Shown: one piece after another, positions 51,710-62,338 of the stretch
How the letters are laid out: each line of letters starts with the position of its first letter
Position numbering within the stretch: position 1 is the first letter of the stretch
Assembly: GCF_002028455.1 (NCBI RefSeq)
Contig: NZ_MWUM01000003.1
Coordinates: 124,001-188,000 of the forward strand
DNA length: 64,000 bases
Reading direction: 5' to 3'
Source of the DNA: Zoogloea sp. LCSB751
GTDB taxonomy: Bacteria; Pseudomonadota; Gammaproteobacteria; Burkholderiales; Rhodocyclaceae
Translations under genes and position numbers: made by a program
The notes under the pieces: model-generated
Seen by the model: the letters and a program-made list of their open reading frames with translations, nothing else
What the model was told of the DNA's origin: nothing
Databases searched by the model: none

Positions 51710-52660
51710 CTAGCCCTCGCTGGCGCCACCGGCGCGGATCCGCGCCATCGCCACGGAGGCTGCCGCCGTGCGGTTCTCGACGCCCAGCTTGGCGAAGACG
51801 TGCTCCAGGTGCTTGTTGACGGTACGCGGGCTGGAGCCGAGGATCTCGCCGATGTCGGGACTGGTCTTGCCTTTGATCACCCAATACAACACCTCCGCCT
51901 CACGGGTCGTCAGGCGGAAGGCGCCCATCAGCGCATCGAGCACCGCCGCATCGGATTCCTCGCGCAGGCTCACCAGCCACTCGTCGTCGCCGGTGCGCTC
52001 ATGCAGCGTGAAGATCAGCCGCCGGGCGCCCTGGCTCAATGACAGGGGCGGAAACTCCCGCCCCTCGCCACGGGCACGGCCCGAAGACTGCACCCAGGCC
52101 ATCACCGCCGGTGGCGCCTGGTCCTCCAGCCCTTCCACGCCCTCGAAATAGCTCTGCATCAGCTTCCTTGCCAGCGGCGTCTGCCACACTACCCGGCCGC
52201 TCTCCGGGCGGATTGCCAGCGTCGCCTGCCCGAAGGCATCCAGCGCGCTACGGGCCTGCTTCATCAGGCGGGCGCTCTGCATGTGGGCCGCGATGCGGGC
52301 CAGCACCTCCTGCGGGCGGATCGGCTTGGTCACGTAATCCGCGCCGCCGGCGGCGAAGGCCGCCACCACGTGCTCGGTCTCGGTCAGCCCGGTCATGAAG
52401 ACAATCGGGATGTGGCGGGTCGTGAAATCCGCCTTCAGTCGCCGCGCCACCTCGAAGCCATCCATGCCCGGCATCATCGCATCAAGCAGGATCACGTCGG
52501 GCAGGCTCTGGCGCGCCCGCTGCAGTGCCGTCTCGCCGTTGGTGGCGACCAGCACCGTGTAGCCGGATTCGTCGAGGGCATCGTGGAGCACCGACAGGTT
52601 CTCGGGAATGTCGTCCACGATCAGCACGAGGTCGGAATTGAGCCGGTCGAAATCAGGCAT
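51710..52660 (-). CDS. Response regulator with LuxR-type HTH
   Basis: The 316-residue protein has a receiver domain (LVLIVDDIPENLSVL, phospho-Asp in VILLDAMMPGMDG, KPIRPQE), a middle linker of about 110 residues and a C-terminal LuxR/NarL helix-turn-helix (LTTREAEVLYWVIKGKTSPDIGEIL). Its ATG at 52660 overlaps the end of the NCS1-kinase gene by 8 bases, so the kinase is its likely partner. The long linker is unusual compared with two-domain NarL proteins. Confidence 0.92.
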   Translation of the reverse strand: MPDFDRLNSDLVLIVDDIPENLSVLHDALDESGYTVLVATNGETALQRARQSLPDVILLDAMMPGMDGFEVARRLKADFTTRHIPIVFMTGLTETEHVVAAFAAGGADYVTKPIRPQEVLARIAAHMQSARLMKQARSALDAFGQATLAIRPESGRVVWQTPLARKLMQSYFEGVEGLEDQAPPAVMAWVQSSGRARGEGREFPPLSLSQGARRLIFTLHERTGDDEWLVSLREESDAAVLDALMGAFRLTTREAEVLYWVIKGKTSPDIGEILGSSPRTVNKHLEHVFAKLGVENRTAAASVAMARIRAGGASEG

Positions 52661-55600
52661 GGCGGGCTTTTTCCAGCAGCGGTGGAATGGCGTCGAGGTG
52701 AAAGCCACGGGTCAGCTCGCGGACCTCGGCCACAAAGGGGGCGTAGGCCGCATCGGCCGCCTCGATGTCGGCCAGACGGGCCAGGATGCCCTTCACGTAG
52801 CCGAGCTCGACCTGGTGCGCGAGAGGTTCCAGCAGCGCGGCCGGCGGCGCGACCCAGCCGACGGGCGGCGCGGACGGCAGTTCGTCGGCGGACTCCAGCC
52901 ATTCCAGGTCCAGCCGCTGACCGATCCACTCCAGCAGCTCATGCACCTGCACTGGCTTGAGGATGAAGTCCGCGGCACCGATGCCCAGGTCGTTGTCGTC
53001 GCTGTGCAGACCGCGCTCGTAGGCATTGGCCGAGATGATCGCCACCGGGGTGGCGGCCTGGGCGCCGGCGCGGATGCGGCGCACCGTCTCCCAGCCATCC
53101 ATGCCCGGCATGGCCAGATCCATGAAAACCAGGTCCGGGCGGAACTCGGGCATCAGCGCAAGACATTCCTGCCCCGATGCCGCCTGGGCCAGCACGAAAC
53201 CGAGGGGCTCCAGCAAGGTGATCAGGAACTCCCGATCCACCCGCTCGTTGTCCACAATCAGGATGCGCCGCCGCTCGCCGCGGTAACCGAGCCGGTTGCG
53301 GCGCGGCAGCTGACGCGTCGCCAGCTCGTCGCGGACCTGCGGCAGGAACAGGCGCACCCGGAAGGTGGTACCGACGCCGGGTTCGCTCGTCACCGTCAGC
53401 TCGCCGCCCATCACGTCGGCGAACATGCGGCTGATCGTCAGCCCCAGCCCTGCCCCGCTGGCGCCCTGGGCCGAGCTGCCACGGGAAAAGGGCTCGAAGA
53501 TGCGCTCGATCTCGGCCGCCGAGATACCCGGCCCCGAATCCTCGATCTCGAAGGTGGCCATCTCCATGCGATACGCGAGGCGCAGGCTGATGTGGCCTTG
53601 GGCGGTGAACTTCACCGCGTTGCCGAGCAGGTTGATGAGGATCTGGCGCAAGCGCTTCTCGTCGGCACGCAGGAAGGCCGGCAACTCACCCTTCGGCTCG
53701 AAGCGGAATTCCAGCCCCTTGTTGCGCGCCTGCAGCTCGAACATGCCGACGATCTGCGCCATGAAATCGCGGAAATCCAGCGGCTTCACGTCGAGCGTCA
53801 GCTTGCCGCCTTCGATGCGGGCGATATCCAGCGTGCCTTCGATAACCGACAGCAGGTGGTCGCCGCTGCGGCGGATCACGTTGATCGCCTGGCGTCGGTG
53901 CACCGGGATCGAGTCGTCGCCGTCGAGGATCTGCGCGTAGCCGAGGATGCTGTTCAGCGGCGTGCGCAGTTCGTGGCTGATCGCGGTGATGTAGCGGCTC
54001 TTGGCCTGATTGGCCAGATCGGCCACCTGCTTGGCCTTCTGCAGTTGTTCGTCGGTACGCCGGTGGGAGTCGATCTCGCGCATCAGCAGGTGGGTCTGGC
54101 GGTTCGACTCCTCCTGCGCCACCTGGCGGCTCTTGTGGGTCAGCACCAGCCACCACACCACCAGCCCGGCCAGCAGCAACAGCGCCGCATAGCCCTTCAG
54201 GAAGGCCAGGTGCAGCGCCGGCGCGAACTCCGGCGCGCTGGCGCCGAGCAGGCTGAGGCCGTGGTAGTGCAGCAGCCACATCAGCAGCGCCAGGCCCGGC
54301 GCAATCAGCCCCATCAGCAGGAGGTAGTGGCCGAGCCCGGTGTCCAGATAAGGCCACACGGCCGGCGGGAGGACGCGCCGCATCGCCGCCGACCACTGAG
54401 CCGAAAGCCGCGCCTCCGGCTTGCACAAATCGTTGCAGCGGGCGTCCAGCGAGCAGCATAGGGAGCAGATGTCGCCCTGGTAGGCCGGACAATGGGCCAG
54501 GTCGTCGGCCTCATACTCGCTCTCGCAGATCGTGCAGCGGCGGGTACCGCCGGCGGCGGATGGGAGCGGACGGCGGGCAATGTAGTAGCGCCCGCCGGTA
54601 ATCCAGGCGATCAGCGGCGCGGTGATGAAAGCGACGACCAGCGCGATGAGCGCCGAGAAGGCCTCCGCGTCGGGCCCGAAGACGCCCAGATAGGCCGCCA
54701 CCGACAACACCGATGCGATCCCCATCGCGCCGACGCCGACAGGATTGACGTCGTACAGGTGCGCACGCTTGAACTCGATCCCCGGCGGCGACAGGCCCAG
54801 CGGCTTGTTGACGACCAGGTCGGCGACCACCGCCATCATCCACGAGATGGCCACGTTGGCGTACAGGCCGAGCACCTTGCCGAGGGCCTGGAACACGTCC
54901 AGCTCCATCAGCACCAGCGCGATCAGCGTGTTGAAGACCACCCACACCACCCGCCCCGGATGGCTGTGGGTCAGCCGTGCAAAGAAGTTCGACCAGGCCA
55001 ACGAACCGGCGTAGGCGTTGGTGACGTTGATCTTGAGCTGGGACACCACCACGAACAGCGCCGTCGCCCCTACCGCCCAGTGCAGGCCGGGAAAAACGTA
55101 TTCGTAGGCGGCCAGGTACATCTGGTTGGGGTCCACCGCCCGCTCCGCCGGCACCGAGTTGCTGATCGCCAGATAGGCCAGCAGCGCCCCGCCGAGCATC
55201 TTGACGACCCCCGGCAGAACCCAGCCCGGCCCGCCGACCAGCACCGCGGCCCACCAGCGCCAGCGGTTGGCCGGCGTTTTTTCGGGCATGAAGCGCAGGT
55301 AGTCGGCCTGCTCCCCCATCTGGGTCATCAGTGCGATGCCAACCGTCAGCGCGGCACCAAAGGCCCGCATGTCGAAATCCGCCCCCACGCCGTGCTCACC
55401 ACCGTAGGACACAATGCCGTGCAGCACATCCGGGCGTTCGCTGAAGACGAAAACGTAGGGCACCACCAGCATCAGGATCCACAGCGGCTGGGTCCACGCC
55501 TGCAGGCGGCTGATCGCCGTCACCCCGTGGGTGACCAGCGGAATCACCACCACCGCACACAGCAGGTAACCCCAGGCCGGCGGTATGTCGAAGGCCAGAT

Positions 55601-56057
55601 CCAGCGCGTAGGCCATGATCGCCGCTTCGAGGGCAAAGAAGATGAAGGTGAAGGACGCGTAGATCAGCGAGGTGAGCGTCGAGCCGATGTAGCCGAAGCC
55701 GGCCCCGCGGGTCAGCAGGTCCATGTCCACCCCGTAGCGGGCGGCGTACAGACTGATCGGCAGGCCGGCCAGGAAGATGATCAGGCCGGCGGCGAGGATC
55801 GCCCACAGCGCGTTGCTGAAACCGTAGTCCACCAGCAGCGTGGCGCCGACGGCCTCCAGCACCAGGAAGGAAGCCACACCGAAGGCGGTGTTGGCGACCC
55901 GCCATTCCGACCAGCGCCGGAAGCTGCGCGGCGTGAAGCGCAGCGCGTAATCCTCGATGGTCTCGCGGGCGACCCAGGCGTTGTAATCCCGCCGGACCTT
56001 GACCACCCGCTGGATGGCATCCGGCTCCGCCGCCTTCTCCCCCTCGGCGTCCATCAC
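52653..56057 (-). CDS. NCS1-permease / Cys-rich / histidine kinase / receiver hybrid sensor
   Basis: The 1134-residue protein fuses a complete NCS1-type (cytosine/hydantoin permease-like) transporter (about residues 30-490, twelve helices) to a signalling module. Between them is a cluster of eight cysteines (508, 511, 523, 531, 534, 535, 541, 545) likely to bind zinc, then two or three more helices (570-640). HisKA with His695 (AISHELRTPLNS), HATPase_c (INLLGNAVKF, DSGPGIS, GAGLGLTIS) and a receiver domain with Asp980 (MDLAMPGMDG) complete it. It probably senses or transports a nucleobase-like compound. Starts GTG 56057 or ATG 56054, overlapping the pilR stop. Confidence 0.92.
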   Translation of the reverse strand: MMDAEGEKAAEPDAIQRVVKVRRDYNAWVARETIEDYALRFTPRSFRRWSEWRVANTAFGVASFLVLEAVGATLLVDYGFSNALWAILAAGLIIFLAGLPISLYAARYGVDMDLLTRGAGFGYIGSTLTSLIYASFTFIFFALEAAIMAYALDLAFDIPPAWGYLLCAVVVIPLVTHGVTAISRLQAWTQPLWILMLVVPYVFVFSERPDVLHGIVSYGGEHGVGADFDMRAFGAALTVGIALMTQMGEQADYLRFMPEKTPANRWRWWAAVLVGGPGWVLPGVVKMLGGALLAYLAISNSVPAERAVDPNQMYLAAYEYVFPGLHWAVGATALFVVVSQLKINVTNAYAGSLAWSNFFARLTHSHPGRVVWVVFNTLIALVLMELDVFQALGKVLGLYANVAISWMMAVVADLVVNKPLGLSPPGIEFKRAHLYDVNPVGVGAMGIASVLSVAAYLGVFGPDAEAFSALIALVVAFITAPLIAWITGGRYYIARRPLPSAAGGTRRCTICESEYEADDLAHCPAYQGDICSLCCSLDARCNDLCKPEARLSAQWSAAMRRVLPPAVWPYLDTGLGHYLLLMGLIAPGLALLMWLLHYHGLSLLGASAPEFAPALHLAFLKGYAALLLLAGLVVWWLVLTHKSRQVAQEESNRQTHLLMREIDSHRRTDEQLQKAKQVADLANQAKSRYITAISHELRTPLNSILGYAQILDGDDSIPVHRRQAINVIRRSGDHLLSVIEGTLDIARIEGGKLTLDVKPLDFRDFMAQIVGMFELQARNKGLEFRFEPKGELPAFLRADEKRLRQILINLLGNAVKFTAQGHISLRLAYRMEMATFEIEDSGPGISAAEIERIFEPFSRGSSAQGASGAGLGLTISRMFADVMGGELTVTSEPGVGTTFRVRLFLPQVRDELATRQLPRRNRLGYRGERRRILIVDNERVDREFLITLLEPLGFVLAQAASGQECLALMPEFRPDLVFMDLAMPGMDGWETVRRIRAGAQAATPVAIISANAYERGLHSDDNDLGIGAADFILKPVQVHELLEWIGQRLDLEWLESADELPSAPPVGWVAPPAALLEPLAHQVELGYVKGILARLADIEAADAAYAPFVAEVRELTRGFHLDAIPPLLEKARHA

Positions 56058-57427
56058 TCCTTCATGCCCAGCCGTTCCAGGCGATAACGCAGGGAACGGA
56101 AGGTCACCCCCAGGTGACGGGCTGCGGCAGTGCGGTTGCCACCGGATTTTTCCAGCGCATCTTCAATGGCGTGGCGCTCCATCTGGTCGAGGTAGTCCTG
56201 CAGATCGGTACCCGCCGGCGCGGCAGCGAGGGCCGGGCTGCTCTCACCGATGTCGGCCGGGTCCAGCAGCAGGTCGTCGGCCTCGATCACATTGCCGCTG
56301 GACAGGGCCAGTGCCCGCTCCAGGATGTTCTCCAGCTCACGCACATTGCCTGGAAAGGAATAGGCGCCGAGCGCCTTCACGGCCCCGGCGCTGAGCGTCG
56401 CGGCCGGCAAGCCCGACGCCTCGGCCAGACGCTCGAGGAGGATCTCCGCCAGGCGCGGAATGTCCTCGCTGCGCTCACGCAGCGCCGGCATGCGCAGTTC
56501 GATGACGTTGAGGCGGTAAAACAGATCCTGGCGGAAGCGCGAGGCCTCCACCATGGCCTTCAGGTTCTGGTGGGTGGCGCTGAGGATGCGCACATCGACG
56601 GCGGTCTCGACGGTATCGCCGAGGCGGCGGAACTTCTTCTCCTGGATTGCCCGCAGCAGCTTGACCTGCATCGCCAGCGGCAGGTCGCCGACCTCGTCGA
56701 GGAACAGGGTTCCACCGTGGGCGGCCTGGAAGAAGCCTTCCCGATCGGAGTCGGCACCGGTGAACGCGCCCTTCTTCGCACCGAAGAACTCGCTCTCCAT
56801 GAGGTTTTCCGGGATCGCGCCGCAGTTCACTGCCACAAAGGGCGCCGCCGCGCGGGGGCCCAGATCGTGGATCATCCGCGCCGCACGCTCCTTGCCGCTC
56901 CCCGATTCGCCCGAGATGAACACCGGGGCCTGGCTCCTGGCCAGCTTCTCGATCAGCGAACGGACCTGCACCATCGCCGGCGAATCGCCGATCAGGCTGG
57001 AGCTGTCCTTGTTATGGGCCTCGCCGTCCTTGGCCGACACCGAGAAGACGGACTTCACCAGGGCCCGCAGCTGATCGATGGACACCGGCTTGGCCAAGTA
57101 GTCGAAGGCGCCGGCCTTGAGGGCCGTCACCGCGTTGTCCATGCTGCCGAAGGCGGTGATCACCGCCACCGGCAGGTCGCGCACGTTCTCCGAAATGTAG
57201 CGCACCAGTTCGAGGCCATCGCCGTCGGGCAGGCGCATGTCGGTCAGGCACAGGCGGTAGCGCTTTTCACCGAGCAGACGCCGGGCCTCGGCGAGGTTGG
57301 CCGCCCCATCGCTGGCCAGGCCAAGGCGCAGCAGGGTGAGCTCAAGGAGTTCGCGGATGTCGTCTTCGTCATCGACGATGAGAACGTCCGGCCCGCTGGA
57401 ACGGGTCCGTCTTTCGTGCTGGATCAT
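56054..57427 (-). CDS. pilR: Sigma54-dependent response regulator PilR
   Basis: The 457-residue NtrC-type protein has a receiver domain ([35 protein letters not shown]), AAA+ domain with GESGSGKE and GAFTGA, and Fis HTH ([20 protein letters not shown]). It follows the sequence pattern of PilR, which activates pilA transcription with sigma54 in type IV pilus systems. The ATG at 57427 overlaps the pilS stop, and its own stop overlaps the start of the NCS1-kinase gene. No pilA gene is in the window. Confidence 0.93.
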   Translation of the reverse strand: MIQHERRTRSSGPDVLIVDDEDDIRELLELTLLRLGLASDGAANLAEARRLLGEKRYRLCLTDMRLPDGDGLELVRYISENVRDLPVAVITAFGSMDNAVTALKAGAFDYLAKPVSIDQLRALVKSVFSVSAKDGEAHNKDSSSLIGDSPAMVQVRSLIEKLARSQAPVFISGESGSGKERAARMIHDLGPRAAAPFVAVNCGAIPENLMESEFFGAKKGAFTGADSDREGFFQAAHGGTLFLDEVGDLPLAMQVKLLRAIQEKKFRRLGDTVETAVDVRILSATHQNLKAMVEASRFRQDLFYRLNVIELRMPALRERSEDIPRLAEILLERLAEASGLPAATLSAGAVKALGAYSFPGNVRELENILERALALSSGNVIEADDLLLDPADIGESSPALAAAPAGTDLQDYLDQMERHAIEDALEKSGGNRTAAARHLGVTFRSLRYRLERLGMKE

Positions 57428-59007
57428 GGTTTCACGCGTCCAATGATGCGGAAATGGGCACCGGACTGCGAGGCGCCGGGCTCGTCTCGGCACAGCTCGA
57501 GCACTGCACCATTGGCCTCGGCAAGCTCCCGAGCGATGTACAGCCCCAGGCCGGTCCCTTTCGAATGGGTGGTGAAAAAGGGTTCGAAGACCTGCGTCCG
57601 GAGGTCCTCGGGAATCCCCGGGCCGTCGTCGGACACATCCAATGCCACGCGACCGTCATCGCAGGGCGACGCCGTAATTGTCACCGCAGCCGGCTGGCCG
57701 CTGCAATGGCGGCGCGCGTTGCCCACAAGATTCCACAATATCTGGCGCAGGTGGGTGCGGTCCATCGCCATCTGCAATCCCGGCCCAATACGATTGACGA
57801 CGACGCCCGGTGCATCGCTGGCGTGCGCCACCGCGAACTCTTCCAGGAACTCATCCACGAACTCGCACAGCGGCAAGGCCTCCGGCAACGCCTCGTCGCG
57901 CCGTCCAAGGGCCAGCACGTCGCCGACCAGGCGGTCGATGCGCTGGGCGTTGTTGCCGATGATGCGGATCAGGCGGGCCTGCATGTCGCCGCGCTTTTCG
58001 TCGCGCAGCAGCTCCGCGGCCTGGTAGACCGAGGCCAGCGGGTTGCGGATCTCATGGGCGATGCTGGCGGTCAGCCGGCCCAACGCGGCCAGCTTGACCT
58101 GCTGGATCTGGCGGTGGAGGCGATCGTAGTCCTCGAGATAGATCAGCGTCTCGCCGGCCTCGCCGGCGGGCAGCAGGCGCACCAGCAGCATCTTGCCGGT
58201 CAGTTCGGCACGGATGCGTCGCGCCGAATCCGCCGTGTTCACGCCACGCTGCAGTTCCCGCGCCAGGGCCGGTGCACAGGCTGCCAGCACCGCGCCTTCC
58301 TGCAGCGCGGGGCCGAGCAACGCAGCGGCCTGGGGGTTGTAATGACGCACGGCCCCGTCCTCACCGACGACCAGCACGCCGTCCTGCATGTCCTTGATGA
58401 TCTGCCGGTTGAGCCGCAGCTGGCTGGCCAGATCGGCGCCCCGCTGGCGGGCCAGGTTTTCGTTGGCAATCGCCCGCAGGGCCAGCAGGCGCGCCACCTG
58501 GGCGATGGCGAAAAAGCCGATGCAGGTCACGCCGACGGTGAAGAAGTCCGTCATCACCCGGTCCGACAGCAGGCGCAGGGTGTTTTCGAGCAGCACCGCC
58601 AGCGTCGCGTAGGAGGCATAGAACAGCACCATGCGCCCCTGCCCGACCAGGCCGGCACCGGCCAGCGCCACCAGGATCAGGATCGGCATGCCGCTGCGGT
58701 AGCCGCCGCTGGCCCACATGATCAGCGTCAGCAGCGTGATGTCCACCAGCACCTGCAGGGTCACCAGGCGGTTCATGCCGAGCAGGCGGGCGGCATCCGG
58801 AAAGCCGAGGATCAGCACCGCCGCCAGATAGGCAAAAGCGGCGCCGAAGAACAGCGCTGGCGAATCGCTGCCGAGCTGCAACGCCCGCCCGGCCACCACG
58901 AACAGCCCGGCAAGCACCAGGCGGAACAGGTTCAGGTAACGCAGCGGCTGGGTACGGTCGTCATCGGCGGGAAAATCGGCCCCCAGCGGGGCGGACTCGG
59001 CGCTCAC
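57424..59007 (-). CDS. pilS: Two-component sensor histidine kinase PilS
   Basis: The 527-residue kinase has six N-terminal membrane helices (residues about 25-165), a PAS-like domain (IIKDMQDGVLVVGEDGAVRHYN), and the H-box LTASIAHEIRNPLASVYQAAELL. The ATPase boxes follow (LWNLVGNARRH, DDGPGIPE, GTGLGLYIARELAE). It fits PilS, which monitors membrane PilA and controls PilR. I chose the GTG at 59007, which overlaps the PP0621 stop as GTGA; upstream residues in this frame are not conserved. Confidence 0.93.
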   Translation of the reverse strand: MSAESAPLGADFPADDDRTQPLRYLNLFRLVLAGLFVVAGRALQLGSDSPALFFGAAFAYLAAVLILGFPDAARLLGMNRLVTLQVLVDITLLTLIMWASGGYRSGMPILILVALAGAGLVGQGRMVLFYASYATLAVLLENTLRLLSDRVMTDFFTVGVTCIGFFAIAQVARLLALRAIANENLARQRGADLASQLRLNRQIIKDMQDGVLVVGEDGAVRHYNPQAAALLGPALQEGAVLAACAPALARELQRGVNTADSARRIRAELTGKMLLVRLLPAGEAGETLIYLEDYDRLHRQIQQVKLAALGRLTASIAHEIRNPLASVYQAAELLRDEKRGDMQARLIRIIGNNAQRIDRLVGDVLALGRRDEALPEALPLCEFVDEFLEEFAVAHASDAPGVVVNRIGPGLQMAMDRTHLRQILWNLVGNARRHCSGQPAAVTITASPCDDGRVALDVSDDGPGIPEDLRTQVFEPFFTTHSKGTGLGLYIARELAEANGAVLELCRDEPGASQSGAHFRIIGRVKP

Positions 59008-59261
59008 CGGCGGGCGCCGAGGCGGCGATGGTCCTCCGAGCAGAAGAAGTGGCCGTCGCTGCGCACGCCTTCGCTCTCCGGCACATGCACGCCGCAATGG
59101 GCGCAGGCCACCATCTGCTCGATCTGTTCCGACGGCGCACGGGCCTGGCTCCGCTCCTCCGCAGGCACGTCACGCTCGTCACGCCGCGGGTCTTTCCGCA
59201 GGGCACGACGAACGTAGAAAACGGCAAGCAGAAACAGGATGAACAGCAGGATATTGCGCAA
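59004..59261 (-). CDS. PP0621-family small membrane protein
   Basis: The 85-residue protein has one N-terminal helix (ILLFILFLLAVFYV), a charged linker and a Cys/His cluster (MVACAHCGVHVPESEG, then GHFFCSEDHRRL) that probably binds zinc. This matches the PP0621 family, commonly found immediately before pilS in beta- and gammaproteobacteria. Function unknown; the context suggests a link to the PilS/PilR pathway. Its stop overlaps the pilS start. Confidence 0.88.
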   Translation of the reverse strand: MRNILLFILFLLAVFYVRRALRKDPRRDERDVPAEERSQARAPSEQIEQMVACAHCGVHVPESEGVRSDGHFFCSEDHRRLGARR

Positions 59262-59292
59262 GACGAAAGCCTCCGGAGAATTCCGGGCCAGT

Positions 59293-60453
59293 TTAGCAGA
59301 AGCGTCCGAGGCGCTCGAAAGCCGCCTCCAGGGTCTCGTCGCGCTTGGCGAAGCAGAAGCGGATCACCTTTTCATCCCGGCCGTCGCCGAAGAATGCCGA
59401 CAGCGGAATGGCCGCCACGCCGACCTCGCGGGTCAGCCACTCGACAAAATCGGTATCGGGCAGGTCGGCAATCGCCGTATAGCGGGCGGTCTGGAAGTAG
59501 GTGCCGGCACAGGGCAGCAGCTCGAAACGCGTCGCGGCCAGCCCGCGCCGGAAGAAGTCGCGCTTTTCCTGGTAGAAGGCGGCCAGACGCAGATGGCGCC
59601 CGGCATCGGCCATGTAATCGGCCAGCGCCAGCTGCACCGGCGTATTGACGGTGAACACGTTGAACTGATGCACCTTGCGGAATTCCGCCATCAGCGCCTG
59701 CGGCGCCAGCACGTAGCCCACCTTCCAGCCGGTGACGTGGTAGGTCTTGCCGAAACTGGAGACGATGACGCTGCGTTCGGCCAGCTCCGGGTAGCGGGCA
59801 GCGCTCTCGTGGCGGGCGCCGTCGAAGACGATGTGCTCATACACCTCGTCGGCCATCACCACGATGCCAGTGCCGCGGGTGATCTCCGCCAGCCGCTGCA
59901 GGTCGGCCGCCGACCACACGGTGCCGGTGGGGTTGTGCGGCGTGTTGATCATGATCATCCGCGTGCGCGGCGTGACCAGCGCCTGCACCGCATCCCAGTC
60001 GGGCCGGTAATCCGGCGCGGCCAGGCGGGCGCGGCGCACCACGCCGCCCTGCAGCGTGATGGCCGGCACATAGGAATCGTAGACCGGCTCGAAAACGATC
60101 ACCTCGTCGCCTGGGTGTACCAACGCCGCCACCGCCGTGAACAAGGCCTGGGTGGCGCCGGCGGTCACCGTGATCTCGTGCTCCGGATCGTAGCTCGCGC
60201 CGTACAAGTCCTGCACCTTGGCGGCGATCGCTGCCCGCAGCGCCGGCATGCCGGCCATCGGCGCGTACTGATTGTGGCCGCTGCGCATCCAGTAGGCGAC
60301 CCGCTCGAACAGCACATCTTCGGCACTGAAGTCGGGAAAGCCCTGAGACAGGTTGATCGCCCCGCACTCCTGGGCCAGGCGGGACATCACGGTGAACACC
60401 GTCGTCCCCACTTCGGGCAGACGGGAAACGAGGGGCGCGGGAAAGGACGGCAT
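59293..60453 (-). CDS. Methionine aminotransferase (YbdL type, PLP-dependent)
   Basis: The 386-residue fold-type I aminotransferase has INLSQGFPDF, NQYAPMAGMPALR, NTPHNPTGTVW and the PLP lysine in SSFGKTYHVTGWKVGY. These match E. coli YbdL, which prefers methionine and aromatic amino acids. It can transaminate the 2-oxo acid at the end of methionine salvage to methionine. It diverges from mtnA, about 110 bases away, consistent with a sulfur-salvage cluster. Confidence 0.9.
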   Translation of the reverse strand: MPSFPAPLVSRLPEVGTTVFTVMSRLAQECGAINLSQGFPDFSAEDVLFERVAYWMRSGHNQYAPMAGMPALRAAIAAKVQDLYGASYDPEHEITVTAGATQALFTAVAALVHPGDEVIVFEPVYDSYVPAITLQGGVVRRARLAAPDYRPDWDAVQALVTPRTRMIMINTPHNPTGTVWSAADLQRLAEITRGTGIVVMADEVYEHIVFDGARHESAARYPELAERSVIVSSFGKTYHVTGWKVGYVLAPQALMAEFRKVHQFNVFTVNTPVQLALADYMADAGRHLRLAAFYQEKRDFFRRGLAATRFELLPCAGTYFQTARYTAIADLPDTDFVEWLTREVGVAAIPLSAFFGDGRDEKVIRFCFAKRDETLEAAFERLGRFC

Positions 60454-60562
60454 CGCAAATACACTCCGAAACAGGCCCGCCGATTCTGGCAGATGGATAG
60501 CCTCAGAGCCAACCGGGCCGGGGCGCCGCTACAATCGGACCGCCATTCAACGAGGAACCACC

Positions 60563-61618
<1,056 letters not shown>

Positions 61619-61640
61619 TCCGGTCCTCAGGAGGCCTCTG

Positions 61641-62327
61641 ATGAACGAAAACGTACTTCGCGAAGGTCTGCTCGCCACCGCACGCAGCATGGCTGCCAGC
61701 GGACTCAATGCCGGCACCGCAGGCAACGCCAGCGTGCGCTGTGCGCGAGGCTTCCTGATCACCCCCAGCGGTCGCCCCTACGAGGACTGCACCGGCGACG
61801 ACATGGCCCTGGTGGCGATGGACGGGAGCTGGAGCGGCCCCTATGCACCTTCCAGCGAGTGGCGCATCCACCGCGACATCTTCGCCGCCCGGCCGGAAGC
61901 CGGCGCGGTCCTTCACGCCCACTCCTCGTTTGCCACCGCCCTGGCCTGCCACCGGCGCGACATTCCGGCCTTCCACTACATGATCGCCCGCTTCGGCGGC
62001 GACAGCATCCGCTGCGCCCCCTACGCGACCTTCGGCACTCAGGCCCTGTCCGCCTCCGCGCTGACCGCGCTGGAGAATCGCAACGCCTGCCTGCTGGCCA
62101 ACCACGGCATGCTGGTGTTCGGTGGAGACCTTCGCCACACGCTGGCCCTCGCCATCGAATTCGAAACCCTCTGCGAACAGTACTGGCGCGCCTGTCAGCT
62201 CGGCACGCCAGCCGTCCTCGGTCCGGTCGAAATGGCCGCAGTCATCGCCCGGTTCAAAAGCTACGGCCAGGCCCAGGCAGCCAACGGCCCCGGCCTCATC
62301 AACCCGCCTCCCTCCGATCTGGACTGA
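61641..62327 (+). CDS. Class II aldolase/adducin family protein (FucA-like)
   Basis: The 228-residue protein belongs to the FucA/RhaD/MtnB group: zinc ligands in LHAHSSFATALACH and LLANHGMLVFG, and NAGTAGNASVR and TPSG near the start. AGGAGG lies 9 bases before the ATG. Next to mtnA it is either MtnB (dehydratase) or, more likely given its FucA-like sequence, the methylthioribulose-1-phosphate aldolase of the DHAP shunt known from Rhodospirillum rubrum and some E. coli. The two roles cannot be separated by eye. Confidence 0.88.
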   Translation: MNENVLREGLLATARSMAASGLNAGTAGNASVRCARGFLITPSGRPYEDCTGDDMALVAMDGSWSGPYAPSSEWRIHRDIFAARPEAGAVLHAHSSFATALACHRRDIPAFHYMIARFGGDSIRCAPYATFGTQALSASALTALENRNACLLANHGMLVFGGDLRHTLALAIEFETLCEQYWRACQLGTPAVLGPVEMAAVIARFKSYGQAQAANGPGLINPPPSDLD

Positions 62328-62338
62328 CCCCCCGGCCG

